Below are positions 15,782 through 23,536 of a DNA stretch of 64,000 nucleotides, piece by piece. Positions within the stretch are counted from its first letter, which is position 1; each line of letters opens with the position of its first letter. The position numbers and the translations under genes are program-made. The notes under the pieces were generated by a model. That model searched no databases. It was not told where the DNA came from and worked only from the letters and a program-made list of their open reading frames with translations. This DNA comes from Arthrobacter sp. StoSoilB22 (GTDB taxonomy: Bacteria; Actinomycetota; Actinomycetes; Actinomycetales; Micrococcaceae), in the NCBI RefSeq assembly GCF_019977315.1, contig NZ_AP024652.1:3968001-4032000 (forward strand), in the 5' to 3' direction.

Positions 15782-17305
15782 TCAGTCCTGGAAGTACTCG
15801 ATTTTCGCGCCAATGGTGTTCAGTCGCTCTGCAAGGTCCTCATAGCCGCGCTCAATCACGTAGATGTTGCGAAGTTCGGAGGTGCCCCTGGCTGCCAACA
15901 TGGCAAGGAGCAGGCAGGCGGCCGGGCGGAGAGCCGGCGGGCAGCCGATTTCCGCGGCACGCCATTTGGTGGGTCCGTTGACGTAGATTCGGTGCGGATC
16001 CAGCAACTGCACCTGTGCGCCCAATTTGTTGAGTTCGGTCAGGTAGATGGCACGGTTCTCGTACACCCAGTCGTGGATCATGGTCTGGCCCTCGGCGTTG
16101 CCTGCGATCACTGCGAAGAACGGCAGGTTGTCGATATTCAGGCCGGGGAACGGCATGGGGTGGATCTTGTCCTGTGGGGCGTGAAGCTCCGACGGCTTGG
16201 TGGTGACGTCCACCAGCCTGGTGCGTCCGTTGCGTGCCATGTATTCCCCGGATACCTCGAGGTTCTGGCCCATCTGTTCCAGGGTGGCAAGCTCAATTTC
16301 CATGAACTCGATGGGCACCCTGCGGATGGTGACCTCTGAGTTGGTCACGATGCCTGCGGTGATCAGGCTCATGGCCTCAATCGGGTCTTCGGACGGGAAG
16401 TACTCAATGTCCACATCAATGGCGGAACGCCCGGTGATCTTCAGCGTTGTGGTCCCCACGCCATCAATTTCCACACCGAGGCCCTGCAAGTAGAAGCAAA
16501 GGTCCTGCACCATGTAGTTAGGGCTGGCGTTGCGGATGATGGTGGTGCCTTCACGGTGGGCGGCCGCCATGATGGCATTCTCCGTGACGGTGTCGCCGCG
16601 TTCGGTCAGGACGAAGGAGCGATCGAGATCGTCGGCGGGAGGAGCGGTCACGGAGTAGAAACCGGACTTCGCCTCCACTTCGAGGCCGAACTGGCGAAGC
16701 GCCTGCATGTGAGGTTCCACCGTGCGGGTTCCGAGGTCGCAGCCACCGGCGTAGGGAAGAAGATATTCGCTGGTTTCGTCCAGGAGGGGACCCAGCAGCA
16801 TGATGACGCTGCGGGTACGCCGGGCGGCGTCAACATCCATGGACTCGAGATCCAGTACCTCGGGGCGCCGGATGCGGAGGTCGCTGCCGTTGAGCCATGT
16901 ACATTCCATGCCGATGGAGGTCAGCACCTCAACGATCCTGTTGACTTCCTCGATCCGGGCGAGCCGTCGCAGCGTGGTGGTGCCGCGGTTAATGAGGCTC
17001 GCGCACAAGAGGGCTACGCCGGCGTTTTTGCTGCTGTTGACGTCTACTTCACCGGAGAGGGTCCGGCCGCCCTCCACGCGGAGGTGGGTCATCTGCGGCT
17101 TGGCCACTTTGACGATGGACCGCCCAAAAATGGCTTCGAGGCGTTCGATCATTCTGAGGCTGAGATTCTGTTTGCCCTGTTCCATCCGGGCGATTGCGCT
17201 CTGGCTGGTTCCCAGCTCAGTAGCCAGCTGCCCCTGCGTCCAGCCTTTTTCGCCACGGGCGTCGCGGAGCAGGAGGCCTACATGTTCGGCGGTAGGTTGC
17301 GTCAT
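15782..17305 (-). CDS. XRE HTH - UDP-N-acetylglucosamine 1-carboxyvinyltransferase fusion
   Basis: A 507 aa protein with two parts. Residues 1-68 form a Cro/C1-type helix-turn-helix (LLRDARGEKGWTQGQLATEL, then TSQSAIARMEQGK). From about 73 on there is a complete EPSP-synthase-like fold of MurA type: SSKNAGVALL with the catalytic Lys-Asn pair, and GGCDLGTRTVEPH with the active-site Cys that fosfomycin attacks. MurA alone is about 420 aa, so the HTH is an added domain. It could make the first committed peptidoglycan precursor, regulate its own gene, or both. ATG at 17305 is preferred over the TTG two codons upstream. Whether it is the sole MurA cannot be seen here. Confidence 0.88.
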   Translation of the reverse strand: MTQPTAEHVGLLLRDARGEKGWTQGQLATELGTSQSAIARMEQGKQNLSLRMIERLEAIFGRSIVKVAKPQMTHLRVEGGRTLSGEVDVNSSKNAGVALLCASLINRGTTTLRRLARIEEVNRIVEVLTSIGMECTWLNGSDLRIRRPEVLDLESMDVDAARRTRSVIMLLGPLLDETSEYLLPYAGGCDLGTRTVEPHMQALRQFGLEVEAKSGFYSVTAPPADDLDRSFVLTERGDTVTENAIMAAAHREGTTIIRNASPNYMVQDLCFYLQGLGVEIDGVGTTTLKITGRSAIDVDIEYFPSEDPIEAMSLITAGIVTNSEVTIRRVPIEFMEIELATLEQMGQNLEVSGEYMARNGRTRLVDVTTKPSELHAPQDKIHPMPFPGLNIDNLPFFAVIAGNAEGQTMIHDWVYENRAIYLTELNKLGAQVQLLDPHRIYVNGPTKWRAAEIGCPPALRPAACLLLAMLAARGTSELRNIYVIERGYEDLAERLNTIGAKIEYFQD

Positions 17306-17517
17306 AACCAATAAATATCACAAGTGAGCTAGAAGTTGAGTGCAACATGCCAATTCAGCGGTAAACATCACACCATACCCGCCCTGTGCGATATAGGGCA
17401 CGACGTCGGCGACTCGCCTTGGGTGAACGCTTTCCCTCAGTTTCTTCAAGGGCAGAGCTCCCCATTGTGCCCCACGAAGAGTTGGCCAAGGATGTACAGG
17501 AAAGCTCAGGGGGAAAT

Positions 17518-18516
17518 ATGCCTTTCTACGGCGCCGACGTCGATCAGCTCAAAGCACTATCGAAAACCCTTGCCAGCGGGGCCTCGCTGCTGGCCACCCG
17601 CGCCCGGGAACTCGATTCCCTGATCGCGCAGGGCGGCTATTGGCAGGGACAGGATGCCAAACGCTTCGCCTCCGAGTGGCAGGGCCACTTACGGCCGCTG
17701 CTTGAAAGGACCTCGCGTGGGATAGAAGAAGCGTCCAAGTCTGTGCTCACCAACGCGGACCAGCAGTCGGGTGCCTCCACTGAGGGCGCCAGCGCAGGCA
17801 ACAGCGGCCCAGGCGGCGGCTCCGGCGGAAGCGGGACCGGGACCGGGACCGGGAACGACTCCGCCAAACCGGCGAAGGACGCCACAACAAAGACCTCCAA
17901 TCCCACCCAGCCCACGCCCCAGGAGATCCTGGACCAGTACCAGGTCAGTGACGCGGAGACCACTAACTGGCCCGGCGACTGGGATCCGTTGCGGTTCGTG
18001 ACGGACCAAAGAGTGGTTACCGAGAAGGAAGCGGAACTGCTGAACGGCCTTGGACCTTTTGAGCTGAACGCTTTCAAGGGCATTCACGACGACGCCTTCA
18101 GTGTTGCCGATGAGCGCTTCCCCAGCGAAGACCGCAACGATGACCAGAATGACGCTTTCCGACACGCCTATTGGAACGCCCTCATGGTCAAGGAGTTTGG
18201 CGCTGACTGGGCTGAGGACTACGCCACCGCCCACGAGCAACTCCCCGGAAACCCGGCTCCACGCGAAGCAATGGATCTGTACAACAATGAGGTTGGTCGC
18301 AATGTGGCCATTGCCAATCCGGATGCCAGTGCTGAGGAGCTTGCAGACTTGATCGAGGAAGCCGTCAATAACGGAGACACTGTGGTGGTGGGACCAGACC
18401 TGTTGCCGCACCCGTCCAACCAGATCCCCGCCGACCAGACGGGCGACGCCGGCAACGCCGAGCCAGCCCCTGGTGAAGATCCTGAGTTCAACGACGAGTC
18501 CAGGACTACGTCGTGA
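17518..18516 (+). CDS. WXG100-type protein with C-terminal DUF6973-like domain, putative secreted effector
   Basis: 332 aa from the ATG at 17518 behind AGGGGGAA. Residues 1-80 are helical with a central YWQGQDAKRF turn and SEWQGHLRPLLE, the WXG100/ESAT-6 pattern that directs type VII (Esx) export. A Gly/Ser/Thr-rich linker spans 85-130. The C-terminal domain holds NDAFRHAYWN (211-220), ATAHE (236-240) and MDLYNNEVGR (252-261), the polar pattern of DUF6973-like domains found at the ends of polymorphic toxins. The stop overlaps the following lipoprotein start by 4 bp. An enzymatic effector is inferred; the activity is unknown and no Esx secretion genes are in the window. Confidence 0.72.
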   Translation: MPFYGADVDQLKALSKTLASGASLLATRARELDSLIAQGGYWQGQDAKRFASEWQGHLRPLLERTSRGIEEASKSVLTNADQQSGASTEGASAGNSGPGGGSGGSGTGTGTGNDSAKPAKDATTKTSNPTQPTPQEILDQYQVSDAETTNWPGDWDPLRFVTDQRVVTEKEAELLNGLGPFELNAFKGIHDDAFSVADERFPSEDRNDDQNDAFRHAYWNALMVKEFGADWAEDYATAHEQLPGNPAPREAMDLYNNEVGRNVAIANPDASAEELADLIEEAVNNGDTVVVGPDLLPHPSNQIPADQTGDAGNAEPAPGEDPEFNDESRTTS

Positions 18517-18992
18517 GTCGTCCTGCCACCCCAAACGCACGACGCCGCACCAAGACTGCGGTGCCCCGCGTCACCATGACCAGCCTGCTCACCTTAGTTC
18601 TGGCCTGCGCCTTGGCCGCCTGTTCCCTCGGAGGATCCGTCATGCCCGAAACGAACGACCACCTCAACAGTCAGGTCCTGGAGTCCGCCACGAACGGCAC
18701 GGCGCTCAAGCTGTCCGATGCCACGGATTTCGACTGGGACCAGGCAGGTTTTGTCACGTCCGGAACCCCGGCCAAGGATATCGAGGAGGCCTTTGGGGAA
18801 CCGCTCACCAAGGAGAGCCGCTACACCGCGTCACCGGCACTCTTCGTTTTCTTGAAAGACGGCAAAGTTACCAAAGCGGTCCGTATTGTCCCGGACGCCT
18901 TCTCCGGGGCCGATGCCAGGAAGAAGTACGGCCGCGATGTGGTCCTCACTCCGTCGGAGGGGCAGAAGGGCTACCTCACCTGGCGCGAGTAA
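18513..18992 (+). CDS. Lipoprotein coupled to the WXG100 gene, putative immunity protein
   Basis: A 159 aa protein starting with GTG at 18513 inside the end of the WXG100 gene. The basic N terminus (RRRTKTAVPR), hydrophobic stretch and lipobox LAAC (lipidated Cys37) give a secreted, membrane-anchored protein. The mature part has no recognised family; it has DWDQAGFVTSG and FLKDGKVTKAVRIVPD, reminiscent of small beta-rich BLIP/SmpA-like folds. Translational coupling suggests a partner or immunity role against the upstream product acting outside the membrane; this is inference. It ends 27 bp before the convergent siderophore-interacting protein gene. Confidence 0.65.
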   Translation: MSRPATPNARRRTKTAVPRVTMTSLLTLVLACALAACSLGGSVMPETNDHLNSQVLESATNGTALKLSDATDFDWDQAGFVTSGTPAKDIEEAFGEPLTKESRYTASPALFVFLKDGKVTKAVRIVPDAFSGADARKKYGRDVVLTPSEGQKGYLTWRE

Positions 18993-19019
18993 CGCCCACC
19001 GCGAGGAACCCGTCAATCG

Positions 19020-19754
19020 TTAGGCCCGCCAGTACCCCAACGCATCAATCCGGTGCTTGTCCACTCCGAGTTCTTTCCTCAGGTGCTTGACGATTGCCCG
19101 CGTACTTGATGCTTCGCAGGCGATCCAGAAAAAGTCGTCTCCCACGGAAACAGCGTCTGCCGTGAGCGCAGCGCAGACTTCCTCCACCAGAGCGGCACCG
19201 TCACGTTTGCGCGGAACCCAGGTGACGACGTCGGAATCGACGGTACGCACCTCAAGCGAGGGGTCGGCGTCGTGTTGGTATTCAAGCCACGCCGTCACGG
19301 GAGCTGCGCCGGCAGCTACACGCCCGCGCTCGTCCAGCAGCGAATTAATGGCCGGGATGGAAGCGGGATCTCCCACAATCCACGTCCGCCGCGGGGCGGG
19401 CTGCGGGAACGTGAAGGAGCTGCCTTGGACGGTGGCATCAATGGTGTCGCCGGGCTGCACTGAGCGCGCCCAATCCGCAGCGACGCCTTGGTGCATCGCG
19501 AAATCCATGCTGAACGTGCCGGTCACCGGGTCAGGGTTCACCAAGGTGTAGGCGCGCTGGTGGGCCTTGCCGGAGTCGTTGAACCAGAGCCGGATCCACA
19601 TGGTGGGATGGATGCCGCTGCGCTCCAGGAGTCCGCCGTCACGCACATGCACGCGGAGGAAGTCGGGGGTGATTTCTTCACTTCCTGTGACCTCCAGGGT
19701 GAAGTCCTTGGCGCCCATGACTTTGAGGACGACGCCTTCCCAATTGCGCTTCAA
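19020..19754 (-). CDS. Siderophore-interacting protein (FAD-dependent ferric-siderophore reductase)
   Basis: A 244 aa protein of the ViuB/SIP family, which releases iron from ferric siderophores using NAD(P)H. RAYTLVNPDPVTGTFSMDF is the FAD-binding block, WARSVQPGDTI and WIVGDPASIPAI are typical, and the C-terminal FFWIACEASSTRAIVKHL and GYWRA close the reductase domain. TTG at 19754 lies six bases after AAGGAG and gives an N terminus (KRNWEGVVLKV) usual for the family; a GTG five codons earlier is less likely. The DtxR/IdeR box upstream at 19816-19834 predicts iron repression. Confidence 0.9.
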   Translation of the reverse strand: MKRNWEGVVLKVMGAKDFTLEVTGSEEITPDFLRVHVRDGGLLERSGIHPTMWIRLWFNDSGKAHQRAYTLVNPDPVTGTFSMDFAMHQGVAADWARSVQPGDTIDATVQGSSFTFPQPAPRRTWIVGDPASIPAINSLLDERGRVAAGAAPVTAWLEYQHDADPSLEVRTVDSDVVTWVPRKRDGAALVEEVCAALTADAVSVGDDFFWIACEASSTRAIVKHLRKELGVDKHRIDALGYWRA

Positions 19755-19815
19755 GCAACACTCCTTCACGAATGTCCACGATTTGTGAACGGGGCCAAAG
19801 CCATTTATCTTGAGC

Positions 19816-19834
19816 TTAAGTAAGCCTAACCTAA
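19816..19834. promoter_or_regulatory. DtxR/IdeR iron box
   Basis: TTAAGTAAGCCTAACCTAA matches the DtxR consensus TTAGGTTAGGCTAACCTAA at 16 of 19 positions, with the CTAACCTAA half perfect. It lies between the divergent siderophore-interacting protein and penicillin-acylase genes, 62 bp and 22 bp from their starts, so one iron-bound repressor could control both. Confidence 0.85.
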
Positions 19835-19855
19835 GCTCGAAAGCGGCCTAAGATT

Positions 19856-21976
19856 ATGACGCCTGCCCCAACGCACCATCCCGCCCCGGCAGGCGGCTCC
19901 GGAACATACCGGGATCAGTGGGGAATCCCGCATTTATGGGCTGATTCCCCAGACGAACTTGCCTTTCTGCAAGGCATGAATGCGGCCACGGACCGCTCCT
20001 GGCAGATCGAACTGGAACGGTGGCGCTCGGAAGGCCGCACAGCCGAAGTATTGGGCTCAGACGCGGTGCTCTGGGACCGTTTTGCCCGGCAGGCGCGGCT
20101 GGATGACACCGCGCGCCGCTGCTTTGAAAACCTCGACGCCGTCACTCAACGCTGGTGCGGGCAGTACGTGGCGGGTGTCAATGGTGCACTGGCGGAAGGC
20201 CAAAGGGGCGGAGCCGAGTTTGACGAGTCCGGCAGCGAACCCGAGCCGTGGAATCCATGGACGCCGCTGGGCGTCTTCCTGGTGCACCACATCCTCTTCT
20301 CCACCTTCCCCAACAAACTGTTCCGGGCACACGTCGCGCGGACACTCGGCGACCACGCCGTCAGCCTGTTCAGCATCGAGGCACCCGTCTGGTCAGGCAG
20401 TAACGCGTGGGCGGCCCACGGCTCGACGACGGCCAGCGGCCTGCCGCTGATAGCCGGCGACCCCCACCGCCTCATGGAACTCCCCGGCGTCTACCAACAG
20501 GTACGGCTGGCCTGCCCCGAGTTCGACGCGATCGGATTCGCGTTCCCCGGAGTTCCCGGCCTCCCCCATTTCGCCCACACCGGCAACACCGCCTGGGCGA
20601 TCACCAACGCCATGGCCGATTACCAGGACCTCTTCGTGGAGGAATTGCGCCGGATCAGCGACAGATCCGGTGATCGCATCGAGGCGCGCGGAGCGGAAGG
20701 CTGGGAGCCCGTCGTCGTGAGTTCCGAAACCATCACCGTCCGCGACGGTGAGGGAGTGGCCGTTGAAATTATTGAAACCGCGCGCGGCCCGGTCATCTCT
20801 GAAACGCCCGACGGCGGCGCACTGAGTTTGCGTTTCCCGGCCAGGGTCGAGGGGCGGTTGGGTTTCGAGGCCCTCCTGCCGCTGCTGCGGAGCCGGAGCG
20901 TTTCCGACGTGGAAGCCGCCTTCGATGCGTGGGTGGAGCCCGTCAACAGCGTAGTGGCCGCCGACGTTTCCGGGTCCGTACGGCATTTCGTCGCCGGGTT
21001 GGTTCCGCAACGGAATCCGGCCAACCGGCGATTGCCCGTCCCGGCCCTCTCGGCCCGCCACGAGTGGGAGGGACAGTACGTGGTCCTGCCCCGCACCGAG
21101 GTCCAGAGGTTTATGGTCAGCGCGAACGACCGCGAAGCTGGCGGCGGTGACATGGTGGCCATGGAGTTCGCGCCCGCGCATCGGGCCCTCCGCATCCGGC
21201 AGTTGCTGGAGTCGACCGCCGGTCCGTTATCCGTGGACGCCATGCAGGCCATCCACACGGACACTCTGCTGGGTCCGTGGCCGTTGTTCCGGTCAACGCT
21301 CTCCGGCCTTGACACCCAGGACCTGTCCAGGGAGGCCAAGGACCTGCGTGCGCTGTTGTTGACGTGGGATGGACTGATGGATGCCGGCAGCCACCAAGCT
21401 GCGGTCTTTGCAGCGTGGCGCGGAGCTATCGTCCAGCGACTGGCACGGCATTCCGCGTTGGCTCCCCTGGGTGAGCCCACTGGTTACTCAGCGTTGTTCG
21501 GGCCTTGGTTATCCGTGGCATCCCGCATTGGATTCGCCTTGGAGACCCTCCTGGCGCGTGGGTCCGAACTCGGCATTAACGTTCGAGTGGAAGCCGCCGC
21601 CGCACTTGAAGACGTTGCCTTGGAGGAGTCCATGCTCAACGGCGCTGCATGGGGTGACCGGCACAAACTTCTGGCCGTCCACGTCCTCCCCGGCCCCCTC
21701 GCGTCATCGGCGCCCACCTCAGAGCTCAGCGGAGACACCGGGTGCGTCCTGTGCACCGAGAGTCTCCCAGGTGTCGAAGACCGAAGCTTCCGTGGGCCCG
21801 TGGCCCGCTACGTCTGGGACCTGGCTGATCGGCGTAACAGCCGTTGGATTGTGCCTTTCGGTGCTTCCGGCTCGCCAGGTCACCGGCACTTCGCCGATCA
21901 GCTGCCGCTCTGGACCGCGGGTCAACTCGCCCTGGTGGTCACTGACTGGCCTTCGTTGGCCAAAGATCATCCCTGA
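19856..21976 (+). CDS. Penicillin acylase family protein (Ntn hydrolase)
   Basis: A 706 aa precursor of the penicillin amidase S45 family. RDQWGIPHLWADSPDELAF and GMNAATDRSWQIELERWR begin the alpha part. GSNAWA marks the autocatalytic cleavage site and the nucleophile Ser182, and GFAFPGVPGLPHFAHTGNTAWAITN follows in the beta part. No signal peptide is visible, so it may work in the cytosol. Relatives cleave acyl amides (penicillins, acyl-homoserine lactones, PvdQ in pyoverdine maturation). Its start is 22 bp from the iron box, which suggests a siderophore-related amide rather than an antibiotic as substrate. Confidence 0.87.
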   Translation: MTPAPTHHPAPAGGSGTYRDQWGIPHLWADSPDELAFLQGMNAATDRSWQIELERWRSEGRTAEVLGSDAVLWDRFARQARLDDTARRCFENLDAVTQRWCGQYVAGVNGALAEGQRGGAEFDESGSEPEPWNPWTPLGVFLVHHILFSTFPNKLFRAHVARTLGDHAVSLFSIEAPVWSGSNAWAAHGSTTASGLPLIAGDPHRLMELPGVYQQVRLACPEFDAIGFAFPGVPGLPHFAHTGNTAWAITNAMADYQDLFVEELRRISDRSGDRIEARGAEGWEPVVVSSETITVRDGEGVAVEIIETARGPVISETPDGGALSLRFPARVEGRLGFEALLPLLRSRSVSDVEAAFDAWVEPVNSVVAADVSGSVRHFVAGLVPQRNPANRRLPVPALSARHEWEGQYVVLPRTEVQRFMVSANDREAGGGDMVAMEFAPAHRALRIRQLLESTAGPLSVDAMQAIHTDTLLGPWPLFRSTLSGLDTQDLSREAKDLRALLLTWDGLMDAGSHQAAVFAAWRGAIVQRLARHSALAPLGEPTGYSALFGPWLSVASRIGFALETLLARGSELGINVRVEAAAALEDVALEESMLNGAAWGDRHKLLAVHVLPGPLASSAPTSELSGDTGCVLCTESLPGVEDRSFRGPVARYVWDLADRRNSRWIVPFGASGSPGHRHFADQLPLWTAGQLALVVTDWPSLAKDHP

Positions 21977-22052
21977 CCAGCCCGTTCCGTCCCTCTCGTG
22001 ACCCCACATCCGCCAGCATCCGCATCAGAACGCATCAGCCCCGAAGGAAGCC

Positions 22053-22652
22053 ATGACCACCACCACCCAGGACTTCTCTGTCCGCACCACCGTTTACGCT
22101 GAAGACCTCGAGGGGTGGGGCGCATTGCGGCTTGTCCCGCTGGTTCCTGCCGAGGACATCCACTTCATCTTCGAATGGGTCACCCAACCCCGCGCCAAGT
22201 TCTGGGGCATGACGGAAAACTCCAGGGACGAAGTCCAAGGGATCTACGAGTTCCTGGACTCCTTGGAGACCCACCACGCCTTCCTGGCCCTCCTTGACGG
22301 GGAGCCACTGGCCCTCTTCCAGACCTACGAGCCCCTGCACGATCCCGTGGGTGAGGCATACCCCGCCCGCGAGGCGGACATCGGCATGCACCTGCTTCTG
22401 GCCCCCGCCACACGGCCTATCCCGCATTTCACCCCGAAGCTGGGCACGTCCTTGATCAAGTACATGTTCTCCCTGCCGGGCAAGGACCGGATTGTGGTGG
22501 AACCGGACTCCCGCAACGCCAAGGCCCTCCGCCGCCTGGAAGCGACGTGCTTTGAGTTGGGTCCCATCATTCAGCTCGCTGAGAAGGAAGCCCAGTTGGG
22601 GTTCCTGACCCGCGCAGGCTTCGATGAAATCCAGGAGCAGCAGGCTCTCTGA
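22053..22652 (+). CDS. GNAT acyltransferase of siderophore-biosynthesis type
   Basis: A 199 aa protein similar to the IucB/AlcB/MbtK group that acylates hydroxylated lysine or diamines in siderophore assembly. Recognisable are RLVPLVPAEDIHFIFEWV, the HHAFLALLDGEPLALFQTYEP block, ADIGMHLLLAP and VVEPDSRNAKALRRLE. ATG 22053 follows GAAGGAAG. No hydroxylase or IucA/IucC synthetase is next to it, so it is an orphan or acts with genes elsewhere. It is 76 bp downstream of the penicillin-acylase gene and may share its iron control. Confidence 0.82.
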   Translation: MTTTTQDFSVRTTVYAEDLEGWGALRLVPLVPAEDIHFIFEWVTQPRAKFWGMTENSRDEVQGIYEFLDSLETHHAFLALLDGEPLALFQTYEPLHDPVGEAYPAREADIGMHLLLAPATRPIPHFTPKLGTSLIKYMFSLPGKDRIVVEPDSRNAKALRRLEATCFELGPIIQLAEKEAQLGFLTRAGFDEIQEQQAL

Positions 22653-22674
22653 GCCCGCGTAGAGAGGACAAAAA

Positions 22675-22709
22675 GTGCCGCCGGCGGCCCCCAACGCTAC
22701 CGGCGGCAC
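22675..22709 (-). terminator. Intrinsic terminator of ykoEDC
   Basis: GTGCCGCCGG (22675-22684) pairs with CCGGCGGCAC (22700-22709). Read on the minus strand the hairpin is followed by TTTTTG, a classic U tract, 32 bases after the ykoC stop. It also lies just after the convergent acyltransferase gene. Confidence 0.8.
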
Positions 22710-22741
22710 GCTTGGTGCCCAGCTCACCAACGCCTCCAGCG

Positions 22742-23536
22742 CTAACGCCAGACGAAACTCCAAGTTCCCGCTCCAACGGCCGTCAGCACCGCACCGGCGG
22801 CGATCACCAGTCCGCCAAGGACCACCCACGCATCCAACAGCGAGTACGTAGATTCGCGCGCCCACGTCCGCCGGCCCCCGCCGAAACCGCGCGCTTCCAT
22901 GGTCACAGCCAGCCGGGAAGCCCTGCGAACAGCTTGGACCAGGAGCCCGAAGCTCTGGCCGAGGGTTGCTTTCAGGCGTTGGAACGGGCTGCCTTGTGAA
23001 CCCACCCCACGGGCGCGGCGGGCCATGCCAATGGTCTGCCATTCCTCGGCCATGAGCCCCACCAGCCTCATCGCCGCGAGGGACCCCAGGACAAAGCGGT
23101 GTGGCAGCTTTGCTTTCTGCGCCAAGGCATCAGCCAAGTCGGTGGGATCGGTGCAGGTCATCAGGAGAATGGCCGGCAACGCAATCGCCAAACCGCGCAG
23201 CATGAAACCCAGCCCCAGCTCCAGGGAACCTTCACTGATGGACCAGAGTCCGACGTCGAGCAGCACAGCTCCGCTGTCCGCCGCCACAATCGCGGTGCTC
23301 CAGCCGCCGATCGCTGCCGCGATGATCAGGGGCCAGGCCCGCTGCCACAGAAGCCTGAGAGTGAGTCCGGCCAGTGGAAAGAGCGCCAGTTCCGCAACCA
23401 GTGCTGTGGAGGCCGAGACCCAGTCGATGGACAGGGCCAGCACCAAGGAAATCAGGAAAACGGATACGAACTTGGCCAACGGGTTGGCTTTGGTCAGGAG
23501 GGCATGGTTCCCGCGCAGGTTCAAGGCGTCCCTCAT
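22742..23536 (-). CDS. ykoC: ECF transporter transmembrane (T) component
   Basis: A 264 aa CbiQ/EcfT-type membrane protein. It has several N-terminal hydrophobic segments and the two coupling motifs ARRARG and EARGFG, which contact the ATPase subunits. It is the third gene of the TPP-controlled operon, overlapping ykoD by 4 bp, and ends just ahead of an intrinsic terminator. In YkoEDC systems it energises uptake of hydroxymethylpyrimidine or another thiamine precursor. Confidence 0.9.
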   Translation of the reverse strand: MRDALNLRGNHALLTKANPLAKFVSVFLISLVLALSIDWVSASTALVAELALFPLAGLTLRLLWQRAWPLIIAAAIGGWSTAIVAADSGAVLLDVGLWSISEGSLELGLGFMLRGLAIALPAILLMTCTDPTDLADALAQKAKLPHRFVLGSLAAMRLVGLMAEEWQTIGMARRARGVGSQGSPFQRLKATLGQSFGLLVQAVRRASRLAVTMEARGFGGGRRTWARESTYSLLDAWVVLGGLVIAAGAVLTAVGAGTWSFVWR

